NCBI RefSeq assembly: GCF_001015055.1
Contig: NZ_BBWZ01000008.1
Coordinates: forward strand, 111,086-175,085
From: Aneurinibacillus tyrosinisolvens
GTDB taxonomy: Bacteria > Bacillota > Bacilli > Aneurinibacillales > Aneurinibacillaceae
DNA length: 64,000 bases
Direction of reading: 5' to 3'
The translations under genes and the position numbers were made by a program. The notes below the pieces were generated by a model, which was not told the DNA's origin, searched no databases, and worked only from the letters and a program-made list of their open reading frames with translations. How positions within the stretch are numbered: position 1 is the stretch's first letter; each line of letters opens with the position of its first letter. Below are positions 51,444-59,963 of this stretch, one piece after another.

Positions 51444-51793
51444 TGGCTACAATTTTTGAACGTTTTGAAATGACAATTAAATCTAAACCTATATTTAATA
51501 TGCTTACAGGAATAGAAATTGATATTTATTTAGAGGAACAAGGATTGAAGTCGGAAGACACGTATGATAATGCAGCGGCTACTTTAAATAAAATTGAGAA
51601 GGCAGCTTTACAAGCATTGGAAGACATTGCAAACAATCCTGATCTCATGAAGGACTATAAAGTGGACACAGAATCTTATTCTAATTTCCACACAAATCTC
51701 CGTAAACGAATTGACCAATTAAGAAATCGTGTAAACTCATTCAGCATTAATAAGAATACAGGCAATAGCAGTAGTTTTTTATTTTATAAATAA
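51443..51793 (+). CDS. Possible head-tail adaptor-like protein
   Basis: 116 residues, almost wholly helical (IFERFEMTIKSKPIFNMLTG; ALQALEDIANNPDLMKDYKV). Small helical proteins between portal and head-closure genes are usually adaptors that bind under the portal. Placement two genes before the head-closure-like protein suggests this; there is no clear motif. Speculative. Confidence 0.4.
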   Translation: MATIFERFEMTIKSKPIFNMLTGIEIDIYLEEQGLKSEDTYDNAAATLNKIEKAALQALEDIANNPDLMKDYKVDTESYSNFHTNLRKRIDQLRNRVNSFSINKNTGNSSSFLFYK

Positions 51794-51807
51794 GGTGGTG
51801 AGGAAAA

Positions 51808-52977
51808 ATGTATAATCCATTTCAACCAATAACAGGTGATTATGAGTATCTAATTGATACTATGGGTAAATCCGTTAAAATTGACGGTGAAACTCAAAAT
51901 GTATTAATGCAAATGTCTAATCCCAATGGTAAATATGCAGATAGAATAATTCAATCACTTTCTCCCCTCTCTAGTGGCTCATTGGTTGAATATAATAATT
52001 CATTCTGGCTCATTATGTCTGATATTAATGATAATCGATATGAAGATAATAGATATAAAGGAGTAATTAAAAAGTGTAATATCCTTTTAAAATGGCAACA
52101 AATCCCCTTTGTTCGTCAAACATGGGCTATACTTGAAGATTCAACGACTATAGGAGTGAGCTATGGTCGAGATATGAATCTTGCACAAGGTAAATTTAAA
52201 CTAACCTTACCTAAAAATCAATATACGGATGCCATAGAATTAAATAAGACATTTCTTCTCTTCAATAATAAAGGAAAGGTATCACATATTGATAAAACTA
52301 AAGAAGGCATTATTCAACTATTGCTTGATTTAGATACAATTGGAGCCAATGATCGATTTGATTTAGGTATTGCTGATTATCAAGCATCAACTATTACCCT
52401 AACCATCACTACAGGTGAAAGCAGCCAGTTACAAAAAGGAAATACATTGCAATTAGCTACTTCCGTAGCTATTAATGGAACTGTAGACAATACATATAAA
52501 GTTCTCTTTAAGTCAGACAATGAAACTGTTGCCACTGTTGATGCTACGGGTTTAATAACATCAAAAGCAGTAGGAAGTGCAATTATTACAGCTTCATTAG
52601 AAGCAGATTCAACGGTTACAGATACATATGCAATAAATGTTGTTGATGCTCCACCAGCTCCATCTTATAATGTAACTATTACGAGTACATCTACTACTCC
52701 TAATGAAATAAAGGATAGTCAAACTAAAACGTATAATGCTAACGTTTACAATAATTCAGTACAAATTACAGATGGCTCACAACCTGTAACGTGGTCACTA
52801 TGGGACGACACAAAAACAACAACTACTACACTTGCACTTATAGATTCACAGACAGGAACAAGTTGTGTAGTGAAAAATAATAAAGCTATGTCGGGCTATG
52901 TGCAACTTTGTGCCACCCTCAATTCCAATTCTACGATTAAACAATGGATTAGAATTCAAATGAAAGCATTGTTCTAA
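51808..52977 (+). CDS. Head-closure-like protein with bacterial Ig-like domains
   Basis: 389 residues. The N-terminal ~115 residues (KSVKIDGETQNVLMQMSNPN, then the LVEYNNSFWLIMSDINDNRYEDNRYKGVIKKC stretch) have the pattern of small phage head-completion proteins. Then comes a BIg2 domain at about 205-285 (GNTLQLATSVAINGTVDNTYKVLF... DNETVATVDATGLITSKAVGSAIITA) and a second beta domain to the end. Ig domains on phage particles decorate the surface and bind sugars. ATG behind TAAGGTGGTGAGGAAAA. The structural role is inferred. Confidence 0.6.
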   Translation: MYNPFQPITGDYEYLIDTMGKSVKIDGETQNVLMQMSNPNGKYADRIIQSLSPLSSGSLVEYNNSFWLIMSDINDNRYEDNRYKGVIKKCNILLKWQQIPFVRQTWAILEDSTTIGVSYGRDMNLAQGKFKLTLPKNQYTDAIELNKTFLLFNNKGKVSHIDKTKEGIIQLLLDLDTIGANDRFDLGIADYQASTITLTITTGESSQLQKGNTLQLATSVAINGTVDNTYKVLFKSDNETVATVDATGLITSKAVGSAIITASLEADSTVTDTYAINVVDAPPAPSYNVTITSTSTTPNEIKDSQTKTYNANVYNNSVQITDGSQPVTWSLWDDTKTTTTTLALIDSQTGTSCVVKNNKAMSGYVQLCATLNSNSTIKQWIRIQMKALF

Positions 52978-52983
52978 TAATAA

Positions 52984-53016
52984 AGAGTAGTCCTTATGGG
53001 GGCTACTCTTATTTTT
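52984..53016 (+). terminator. Intrinsic terminator
   Basis: AGAGTAG-TCCTTATGGGGG-CTACTCT followed by TATTTTTA. Confidence 0.8.
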
Positions 53017-53167
53017 AAATCTTAATAAAGTAATGGGCTTACGCAAATCTAAAATTTATATACCGTAATAATTATTGAATTCTTTAACTAATCTAACTAC
53101 CGACCGTCATTATATGGTAATATAGTTTTGTTATTCTATAAATAAGTAGTTATACAGGAGGGAAGAA

Positions 53168-53479
53168 ATGAGTAGCGAAAACAAGGTGAAAGTAAAATTT
53201 TGTGACGGAAACGGGAGAACCTTGAAAGAAATAAAATGTGGTTCGGAAATGCTCATGGCTATTCTAAATGTAAAACGTGGTACAACTGATGTTGTTATGT
53301 TCGATGAAAAGGAATTTAGCGTTAGTTCGATCAGAGTAGAACCACTTACAAACACAGTTTATATTTTTGGTTATTTGAATGACATGTCATCAGCAATCAG
53401 AAATAATATTTATGGCTCTAGAGAATATGATAGAGATACTGTTAAAGCAATGCAGAATATTATTGACCTCAATAAATAA
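53168..53479 (+). CDS. Hypothetical protein, single-gene unit
   Basis: 103 residues (MSSENKVKVKFCDGNGRTLK start), beta-rich N-terminus, helical C-terminus. AGGAGGGAAGAA lies before the ATG. It has its own spacer upstream and terminator downstream, as accessory (moron-like) genes do. Function unknown. Confidence 0.6.
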   Translation: MSSENKVKVKFCDGNGRTLKEIKCGSEMLMAILNVKRGTTDVVMFDEKEFSVSSIRVEPLTNTVYIFGYLNDMSSAIRNNIYGSREYDRDTVKAMQNIIDLNK

Positions 53480-53493
53480 AATTATATTTCAAT

Positions 53494-53527
53494 GCGTTCA
53501 CCAATACGGTGAGCGTTTTTTATTTTT
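53494..53527 (+). terminator. Intrinsic terminator
   Basis: GCGTTCACC-AATAC-GGTGAGCG followed by T6. Confidence 0.85.
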
Positions 53528-53593
53528 ACATTTAAAAAATGATGTGCTATTGTTTACATTATTACTAAACATATTACTACATAGGGTGATTTT

Positions 53594-54151
53594 ATGGATT
53601 ATGCTTCGAAAATAAAAATGTATTCTAAATTCGATTTCTATAATAGAAGAAAAAAAGAAGTGCTGGATAGTATGCAGTTGCAGTTTGCTTATTTAAGTGA
53701 TTGTAAAATTGCGGATTTTGAAGATGGTTATTATGATGATAAAACTAAGGGTTATATGATTGGGTTTTCTGGGAAGGGATATTTAATTTACGACAAAGAG
53801 ATTAAAGATTTAGAGATTAAAATAATGAAAAAGAGAAATTATCATTACGAAGATGAAATTTTAGTTTTACATCAAGCAGTTTTGCTGGTAATCATTAATA
53901 AAATAAAAGACACCGATAAATATAAAGAAATTTTAGGTAAGTTTTTAAATCGTGCCAAACATAAATTACAGGAATCCGGTATAGCATTTAAATATGAACT
54001 TGAAGATTTAATCAAAGCTAAAGGGGTAGCTTTTGACATAAATGTACTAGGTAATGAAATTTTTATTGATGTAGAGGATATTATACTATTTGAACTTAAA
54101 TTTCCAGAGATTATAAATAGTATACAAATTTTTAATTCTAACCACTCCTAA
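53594..54151 (+). CDS. Hypothetical protein, single-gene unit
   Basis: 185 residues (MDYASKIKMYSKFDFYNRRK start). Charged alpha/beta sequence without motif or membrane segment. TAGGGTGATTTT precedes the ATG. Ends in its own terminator hairpin, which overlaps the stop codon region. Confidence 0.6.
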   Translation: MDYASKIKMYSKFDFYNRRKKEVLDSMQLQFAYLSDCKIADFEDGYYDDKTKGYMIGFSGKGYLIYDKEIKDLEIKIMKKRNYHYEDEILVLHQAVLLVIINKIKDTDKYKEILGKFLNRAKHKLQESGIAFKYELEDLIKAKGVAFDINVLGNEIFIDVEDIILFELKFPEIINSIQIFNSNHS

Positions 54152-54168
54152 CGAGTGGCTTTTTTATT
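54142..54168 (+). terminator. Intrinsic terminator
   Basis: CCACTC-CTAAC-GAGTGG followed by CT6. Confidence 0.85.
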
Positions 54169-54245
54169 TATTGTAAAACATTTCCTCTTTAATTGTTGCG
54201 ATGATAGAATATACCTAGTTAGCAATTGAGGAGGAGGGAATTAAA

Positions 54246-55019
54246 ATGAGTGATTATCTTATTGTAGAAACCTCTACTTCCATGATAAAAGTTACACCAT
54301 TGTATATAATTATCACCACGAAATTTGGCAACGGGGAATTAAAGATTCCGATAGACAGCATAACGCATATTACACTTAAAAGTTCCGTATTTGGCTTTGG
54401 GAAAATTGAATTTCATCACACAGGAAAAGGAGTTTTACAATCTGGTGTAGGCGTGCGTAATATTGTTAACTTCAGTAATACTTATGAAGAATCAAAAATA
54501 CAGGGTGTAAAAAGGTTAACTGAGTTATATAAAAGCAAAAATTACGGAGAAGATGAAGTACAGAAGGTTATGATGCAAAATAAAGTGCTTGAAGATGAGG
54601 GGAAAATTAAACTCAAAAAACAGTGGAAAATCTCTGGTGTTGTTGTTCTGAGTATTGCGATAATTGGTGGTATGGCTGTTTATAATATGAATAATGAAAG
54701 TGATACATATTACATTCCTACGACAAACAATGAAGAAAAAGATAATTTTACACCTAACACACCTACATATTCAAACAATTCATCAAATAATATATCACCT
54801 TACACTAAAGAAGAGTTAGAAGCAAACCCAACAGCTCCTTCAACTGATCCAAGAGATTATAACGCTAATGGTGAATATGTTCCACATGATGGGCCTTCTA
54901 ATAATCCAGCAGATTACGATATGAATACTGGGAAGTATAGACCGATTGAAGATATGACAAAAGAAGAAATTCAAGCGGAAGTTGTTGAGATGATGAAGAA
55001 AAATGGGGTAGGACAATAA
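54246..55019 (+). CDS. PH-like-domain membrane protein with acidic repeats
   Basis: 257 residues. The N-terminal ~85 residues form a beta-rich bacterial PH-like domain (STSMIKVTPLYIIITTKFGN; IPIDSITHITLKSSVFGFGK), then a linker, one membrane helix near 125-145 (ISGVVVLSIAIIGGMAVYNM) and a disordered tail. The tail holds two similar units, DPRDYNANGEYVPHDG and NPADYDMNTGKYRPIED. ATG 54246 behind GGAGGAGGGAATTAAA. Stop overlaps the next gene. Role unknown. Confidence 0.65.
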   Translation: MSDYLIVETSTSMIKVTPLYIIITTKFGNGELKIPIDSITHITLKSSVFGFGKIEFHHTGKGVLQSGVGVRNIVNFSNTYEESKIQGVKRLTELYKSKNYGEDEVQKVMMQNKVLEDEGKIKLKKQWKISGVVVLSIAIIGGMAVYNMNNESDTYYIPTTNNEEKDNFTPNTPTYSNNSSNNISPYTKEELEANPTAPSTDPRDYNANGEYVPHDGPSNNPADYDMNTGKYRPIEDMTKEEIQAEVVEMMKKNGVGQ

Positions 55020-55045
55020 TGCTCATATCACTAAGGGGAATTTCT

Positions 55046-55420
55046 TTGAAAAAGGTATTCATTCCTTTTTTGTTATTTATCCTTTTGCTTGTTGGATGTA
55101 GTAGCAAACCAGATGATGTACGAAAAGAAATGTGGGACGAAGGATTGAAGGTTTATCAGGATATCTCTACTTCCATTCAAAATGGATCGCAAGTTACAGA
55201 TGAGCAAATTCAAAGAGTAAACTTTTTCTATAATAAATATACTGGTGATACTTCTATAACAGATAACGAAGCAATGCTTCTTTTTAATTTAAATAAACTA
55301 TTGCAGAATGCTATTGAAATAAAAATAGCAAAGCTTAAAATGGACCATACTGGAGTTGACGATGGTATTAAGGAATTTATAAAAACATCTGACAGTTTAA
55401 AAGAGATATTTAAAGGTTAA
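55046..55420 (+). CDS. Small lipoprotein
   Basis: 124 residues if started at TTG 55046 (AAGGGGAATTTC upstream); the ATG at 55019 overlaps the previous stop but has a worse site. KKVFIPFLLFILLLVGCSSK is a signal peptide with lipobox LVGC. The mature part is helical and acidic. Could be a surface exclusion or immunity protein of the element; that is a guess. A terminator follows. Confidence 0.7.
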   Translation: MKKVFIPFLLFILLLVGCSSKPDDVRKEMWDEGLKVYQDISTSIQNGSQVTDEQIQRVNFFYNKYTGDTSITDNEAMLLFNLNKLLQNAIEIKIAKLKMDHTGVDDGIKEFIKTSDSLKEIFKG

Positions 55421-55442
55421 ATAAATAGGAGATTATTTGGAA

Positions 55443-55480
55443 GAAGTGGAGTTTTATTATCCACTTCATTTTATTTGTAT
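55443..55480 (+). terminator. Intrinsic terminator
   Basis: GAAGTGGA-GTTTTATTA-TCCACTTC followed by ATTTTATTT. Confidence 0.8.
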
Positions 55481-55579
55481 AGGAAAAGTAAAAAAATACT
55501 ACGCATAAAATAACAAGGAAGTTATATCCAAATTTTGTGCTACAATATTTATATAATCATTAGTCGGGATGGTGGAGAA

Positions 55580-57307
55580 ATGGATAAGGTAAGAGTTGCA
55601 GCATATTGCCGGGTAAGTACAAAAAAAGATGAGCAGTTAAATTCACTTGAAAATCAACAGAATTATTTTCAAACAGAAATAAGTAAAAACAAGGGTTATG
55701 AATTACACAATATTTATGTTGATCATGGTCTTTCTGCTGTAACTATGGCTAAGAGAAAATCATTCCTAGACATGGTGTATGATGCTGGAATTGATTATGT
55801 AATTAAAGGGACAAAAGAAGTTGATTTTTCTGTTAGCAATAGAACTCCAAAGTTCAACAGGATTTTTGTATCAAACACATCTCGTTTTGCCAGGAATATT
55901 GACGTTATCCCATTAATCCGTAAACTAAGGGAAAAAGGTGTCTTTATTCATTTCCTTGATATATCGAAAACAAGTGAATCTGTTGATGATGAAACATTTA
56001 TAACTATTTTTATGACATTTGCTCAACAGGAATCAATAGACAAAAGCAAAAAAGTCAGGTTTGGGCAAAAGCAAAGTGCTGAAAATGGTGTAATAATGCT
56101 TAACTCTAAGATATACGGATATAAGAAAACTGAAGAAAATGAGCTAGAAATTATTGAAGAAGAAGCAGAAGTTATCCGTAAAATTTTCGAGTTACATGCT
56201 GATGGAGTAGGTATAAGAAGAACAACCAACATGATAAATGAGATGGGTTATCGTACTCGTGCAGGGAAAGGATTTTCCCAGGGAACGATTGCTGGGATAG
56301 TTCGAAACCCGATATATTACGGCACTTTAGTTCGTGGAAAAACAACATATGGAAAAGATTTATATTCTAAATACAATTCCAGAAGAATGAAAGACGAATC
56401 AGAATGGCATATACATGAAAATAGGGTGCAACCAATAATTTCTAAAGAACTATTTGAACAAGCCAGAAAACAACGAGAAGGAAACACTATTTCTCAAAAA
56501 CAAAAAGGAGTAAATAAGGGAGTATCGGAGTTTGCAGGTAGAATTGTATGCGGAAAATGTGGTGCAAGATTTAATCATAATACAGAGCTTGTAAAAAAAA
56601 CAGACGAAACAGAATGGCAACGAAATTTTTACGTTTGTTGCACAAAGAAAGTTGAAGGAATGAATAAGTGTAATAGTATTAATTTGCAACAATGGCAAAT
56701 AGAAGCAATGGTTGATTATATCGCAAAAGAAGGAATGGATGCTGTTCGAAAGGAAGCGGGTAAACTTTTAAAATCGGGGGCCATAATTAAAAGGGACAAG
56801 CTTGAGAAAAAGTTGGCAGAAGAATTTGATGAAGAAAAAGTCAGACAATTATATGTTGAACTTGAAAAACGAGAACAAGAAAAAAATAGGTTGCTGGATA
56901 TATTTGTAGACGGTGGATTCGATAAGAGTGTCCTTGAGAAAAAACGGATAGAGATTGAAGAGAAAATTGAAAAGGTTAAAAAAGAAATAGCACAAAACTC
57001 GAAAGATGAGCTAAAAAAAGAAATAGAAGAAACTAATCAACAAATTGAATTTTATGAAGAACATTCAAAACGAAAAAGATATTATACACCAGAAGAAATC
57101 AGGAAAGGATTAAATAAAATTACTGTGTATACGGGTAATGAAAAGAAAGGGAGATATTACTTACCGATTCTTCACTGTAATGTTTTTAAATTGCCTATAT
57201 ATTTGAAATTTACAAAGGATAATTCTGTTCTAAGAGCTGATCATACAGACCTTGTATTTATAGGTAAAGTCCGTGAATGGCCTGAAATTACACCTGTTAA
57301 AAAGTAG
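55580..57307 (+). CDS. Large serine recombinase (element integrase)
   Basis: 575 residues from ATG 55580 (GGTGGAG upstream). N-terminal resolvase domain with the catalytic AYCRVST (Ser13), FVSNTSRFARN and TFAQQESIDKSKK; then the recombinase domain (GVGIRRTTNMINEMGYRTRAGKG, GIVRNPIYYGTLVRGK), a zinc ribbon (VCGKCGARF...FYVCC), and a long coiled coil (about 400-500) that controls direction. Such enzymes integrate phages such as phiC31, A118 and TP901-1 at short att sites. Its gene ends 5 bases before the right arm of the att site. A directionality factor is not identified. Confidence 0.96.
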   Translation: MDKVRVAAYCRVSTKKDEQLNSLENQQNYFQTEISKNKGYELHNIYVDHGLSAVTMAKRKSFLDMVYDAGIDYVIKGTKEVDFSVSNRTPKFNRIFVSNTSRFARNIDVIPLIRKLREKGVFIHFLDISKTSESVDDETFITIFMTFAQQESIDKSKKVRFGQKQSAENGVIMLNSKIYGYKKTEENELEIIEEEAEVIRKIFELHADGVGIRRTTNMINEMGYRTRAGKGFSQGTIAGIVRNPIYYGTLVRGKTTYGKDLYSKYNSRRMKDESEWHIHENRVQPIISKELFEQARKQREGNTISQKQKGVNKGVSEFAGRIVCGKCGARFNHNTELVKKTDETEWQRNFYVCCTKKVEGMNKCNSINLQQWQIEAMVDYIAKEGMDAVRKEAGKLLKSGAIIKRDKLEKKLAEEFDEEKVRQLYVELEKREQEKNRLLDIFVDGGFDKSVLEKKRIEIEEKIEKVKKEIAQNSKDELKKEIEETNQQIEFYEEHSKRKRYYTPEEIRKGLNKITVYTGNEKKGRYYLPILHCNVFKLPIYLKFTKDNSVLRADHTDLVFIGKVREWPEITPVKK

Positions 57308-57311
57308 TAAA

Positions 57312-57356
57312 TTTTATCTTGCTTTTATTATGCATAATAAGCACGATCCACACCCT
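57312..57356. other. attR: right junction of the element in comGA
   Basis: The arm TTTTATCTTGCTT (57312-57324), 15 bases, then AG (57340-57341) and comGA sequence CACGATCCACACC. Mirror image of attL. Joining 18013 to 57340 restores the reading ...LLISTIHTLDAIG in frame. Confidence 0.85.
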
Positions 57357-57738
57357 TGACGCGATTGGAACGCTCATTCGCCTGCTGGATATGGGAATTG
57401 AACCGTATTTGGTCAGCTCTTCGGTGACAGGCATCATTGCCCAGCGCCTGATCAGGAAAATATGCACAGACTGCCAGGGGAGAAACAAGGAATGCCAGCA
57501 CTGTCTTGGCAACGGATTTCGCGGCCGGATGGGAATTTATGAAGTGCTGCGCGTAGAAGAAGAGCTGCATCCATACATTTTGAACCGGTGTTCCGCTGAT
57601 ATGATGCGCGGTTATGTGAAATCTGGAGGATTCACCCCGCTCTATTCTGTGCTGCAGCAGAAAGTAGCCGCAGGCGTTGCGGAATCTGATGAGTTTCAAC
57701 GGTATGTATGGTATGCGGATAAAACGACAGTGGTCTGA
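57340..57738 (+). pseudogene. comGA: comGA 3' part
   Basis: 132 codons of the C-terminal half of the competence ATPase: STIHTLDAIGTLIRLLDMGI, then SSVTGIIAQRLIRKICTDCQ with a cysteine cluster, and GRMGIYEVLRVEEEL. A frame open from 57319 adds seven element-derived residues but has no ribosome site, so this half is probably not made. Overlaps comGB by 26 bases. The other half is at 17294-18013. Confidence 0.95.
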
Positions 57739-58753
57739 AAGGAAACTGGCGAACTTAAGTTACAGGCTATCGTATTTGCTGGATTCGGGCATTCCGCTGC
57801 TCGATAGTCTCGATTTTGCAATCGGACATTTTAACGGGAGGGAAAAAGAACAACTGCTGCATGTGCGCCAGTCGCTGGAAGAAGGGGATTCACTTTCCTG
57901 CGCCGTCGAGAGCATGAGCGTGCCGTCTCTTTTTGTTTCACTTATTGTAGCCGGCGAGCAGCATGGGCATTATGCATCCAGTCTGTCTTTCGCCGCAAGG
58001 TATTACCAGCGCCGCGCGGAGTGGAAGCATCAAATATATCAGCTTCTCAGTTATCCGTTTCTGCTCCTTCTTCTCTCAGCCGCAAGCCTCTGGTTTTTAC
58101 TGCAGGCCATCTTGCCTCAATTGGCATCTATGTACAGTACACTCGGCCTTTCTCTCCCGTATTTCACTCGTGTGTTTATCGCGATCGTTTCATGTTTTTC
58201 ATCATATGGGGTTCCTTCTATTGCCGTTATGCTGCTGTGTGCCGCCGGCTTTGCTATCGTCAGGCGCCGGCCGCAGAGTGCGGAAAAGGCTGCAGCTTTT
58301 CTATTTACAGTTCCATTTTTCCGGTACTGGTTGAAGCTAAAATACAGCCATTATTTTGCTATGCAAACAGGGCTCCTGCTGGAGGCCGGCGTTTCCATTC
58401 TGGATATATGCATCCTTTTTAAGAACAAAGCACCCTGGCTGCTGTACCGGCACTTAATGGAGAAAGCGGAAGTGCAGTTGAATGAGGGAAGAAGATTGAG
58501 CGACACCATGGGAGAACTGCCGTATTTTATACCGGAGCTTATCCGTTATATCGAACTGGGGGAAGAAGGGGGACAGGTAGGAGCGTGTCTGCTCTTTTAC
58601 AGCGGGCAGGTGGAGGAGGAAATAAGGCAGCAAATTGAGAAGCTGCTTCGCTGGCTTGAGCCGCTGGTGTTAATCGCTATCGGCAGTATCGTGCTCGTTA
58701 TTGTGCTTTCTTTTTTTCTCCCTGTGCTGCACATGATTCGTTCTTTAAATTGA
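57713..58753 (+). CDS. comGB: Competence pseudopilus membrane protein ComGB
   Basis: 346 residues from ATG 57713. Type II secretion F-domain layout twice: LSYRLSYLLDSGIPLLDSLD and HYFAMQTGLLLEAGVSILDI, each ahead of membrane helices, with RYIELGEEGGQVGACLLFYS near the C-terminus. It is the platform protein that couples the ATPase to pseudopilin assembly. Because comGA is interrupted and the operon promoter is now 40 kb away, expression would need transcription from inside the element. Confidence 0.92.
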   Translation: MRIKRQWSERKLANLSYRLSYLLDSGIPLLDSLDFAIGHFNGREKEQLLHVRQSLEEGDSLSCAVESMSVPSLFVSLIVAGEQHGHYASSLSFAARYYQRRAEWKHQIYQLLSYPFLLLLLSAASLWFLLQAILPQLASMYSTLGLSLPYFTRVFIAIVSCFSSYGVPSIAVMLLCAAGFAIVRRRPQSAEKAAAFLFTVPFFRYWLKLKYSHYFAMQTGLLLEAGVSILDICILFKNKAPWLLYRHLMEKAEVQLNEGRRLSDTMGELPYFIPELIRYIELGEEGGQVGACLLFYSGQVEEEIRQQIEKLLRWLEPLVLIAIGSIVLVIVLSFFLPVLHMIRSLN

Positions 58754-58774
58754 AAGGGAAAGAGAGGGAGGAAA

Positions 58775-59128
58775 ATGAAAAGTTTGTTATCCGGACAAAA
58801 AAAGGAGCGGGGGTTTACGCTGATTGAGATGCTCATCGTTATCGCGATTATCGGGATTTTTCTTGCGCTTGCGCTTCCGGATTACCGGGGTACCGTAGCC
58901 AGAGCGCAGAACAGAAGCTGTGAGGTAAACAAAAAAATGATCCGAAATGCGCTTGAATCGTATTTTATTGATCATGCGAATACATATCCTGGAACGATTC
59001 AAGCCCTTGCCACCCAAAAATACGTGCAAACCGAACCGAAGTGTCCCGCTGGCGGAGAGTATACGATGACTGTTGCGACAGACGGGCAGTCCGTGTCCGT
59101 CAGCTGCAGCAAACATCCGGATGAATAA
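58775..59128 (+). CDS. comGC: Major competence pseudopilin ComGC
   Basis: 117 residues. [20 protein letters not shown] is a class III (prepilin) signal: processing after Gly before FTLIE, with Glu at position 5 of the mature protein. A helix and a short beta C-terminal domain with two Cys follow. It is the main subunit of the fibre needed for DNA uptake. AAAGAGAGGGAGG before the ATG. Confidence 0.93.
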   Translation: MKSLLSGQKKERGFTLIEMLIVIAIIGIFLALALPDYRGTVARAQNRSCEVNKKMIRNALESYFIDHANTYPGTIQALATQKYVQTEPKCPAGGEYTMTVATDGQSVSVSCSKHPDE

Positions 59129-59549
59129 GGACGGATTTACCTTATTGGAAGTTCTTATCACGCTCGCGATTATCGTTTCTGCCTGCTTTGTTGTCATGCC
59201 GCAAATTCAGCATACCCTTCAGGATATACAGGGCCGGCAGTATGTAGATGAATTGACTTTTAATCTTTATATGGCATCGAATACGGCCATCACCCGGCAT
59301 GCCGCGATAAATTTTATTATCGACCCGGCCACAAAGACATATATCATTAGCCAGACGGCAGTACGCCCTTTAAAAATTGTCCCGCTCCCCCCGGATTTTA
59401 CTCTGTATAATACATTTACACTAAGCCGGTTTAGTTTTAACTCTCTGGGACACATCAGCAAGTCGGGCACAATCCAGGTCGTTTTTCCGGACGGAAAAGT
59501 GAAAAAACTGACTCTGTACATGGCTGGCGGGCGGTTTTTTGCGCAATAA
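59121..59549 (+). CDS. comGD: Minor competence pseudopilin ComGD
   Basis: 142 residues; prepilin signal [20 protein letters not shown] directly at the N-terminus. Starts inside the end of comGC (8-base overlap). Beta-rich C-terminal domain ([20 protein letters not shown]). Assigned by prepilin signal plus operon position. Confidence 0.9.
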   Translation: MNKDGFTLLEVLITLAIIVSACFVVMPQIQHTLQDIQGRQYVDELTFNLYMASNTAITRHAAINFIIDPATKTYIISQTAVRPLKIVPLPPDFTLYNTFTLSRFSFNSLGHISKSGTIQVVFPDGKVKKLTLYMAGGRFFAQ

Positions 59550-59963
59550 ATGGGAGGGGTTTGTTTGAAAGAAGCGGGTTTCAGCTACATTGAGTCTTTA
59601 CTTGCCCTCTGTCTCCTCGTTCTGCTCATGGCGGCCGTTACCCCGGTGCTTGAATCCCTGGAGCATGGAAGAGAAGATAGAAAAAATGAAACAGAGGGAT
59701 ATTTGCTCGCCCGGACCGCTATGGAACAGTGGAAGGCAGGCGAGCCGGCTTCTGTAAGTGAAGAGAAAATCATCGGCGGGAAAGCGTTTGGAATAGAGGC
59801 GAACGTGTTGCCCATAACAGCCATGGTGGAGAAATGCGAGGTGACAGTCCAATGGAAGAGCAGAACGCATGGCCCAAAAAAATACACTTTAACGGGGTAT
59901 CGCTTTATTCCCGGCGTTTCCGTTCCTTCAAGCACATCTTTAACCACCGGGCATTCACGTTGA
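59550..59963 (+). CDS. comGE: Minor competence pseudopilin ComGE
   Basis: 137 residues from ATG 59550; a TTG at 59565 has the better ribosome site (GGGAGGGG) and may be the true start. Prepilin-like KEAGFSYIESLLALCLLVLL with Glu at position 5. Little sequence conservation in this family, so the symbol rests on operon order. Confidence 0.8.
   Translation: MGGVCLKEAGFSYIESLLALCLLVLLMAAVTPVLESLEHGREDRKNETEGYLLARTAMEQWKAGEPASVSEEKIIGGKAFGIEANVLPITAMVEKCEVTVQWKSRTHGPKKYTLTGYRFIPGVSVPSSTSLTTGHSR

Larger units (their letters stand above)
18014..57339 (+). mobile_element. Integrated phage-like/satellite-like element in comGA (39,326 bp)
   Basis: The boundaries are set by the split comGA gene, by a sharp drop in GC content, by matching recombination arms at both ends and by a large serine recombinase ending 32 bases inside the right edge. 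Contents: plasmid-like DNA translocase block, divergent repressor, iteron-like repeats, two-barrel RNA polymerase, helicase, capsid/portal/terminase genes, four ADP-ribosyltransferase-like paralogues, a tyrosine recombinase and single accessory genes. No tail, lysis or DNA polymerase gene is recognised. It could be a tail-borrowing satellite, a decayed prophage, or an integrated phage-plasmid. Confidence 0.9.
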
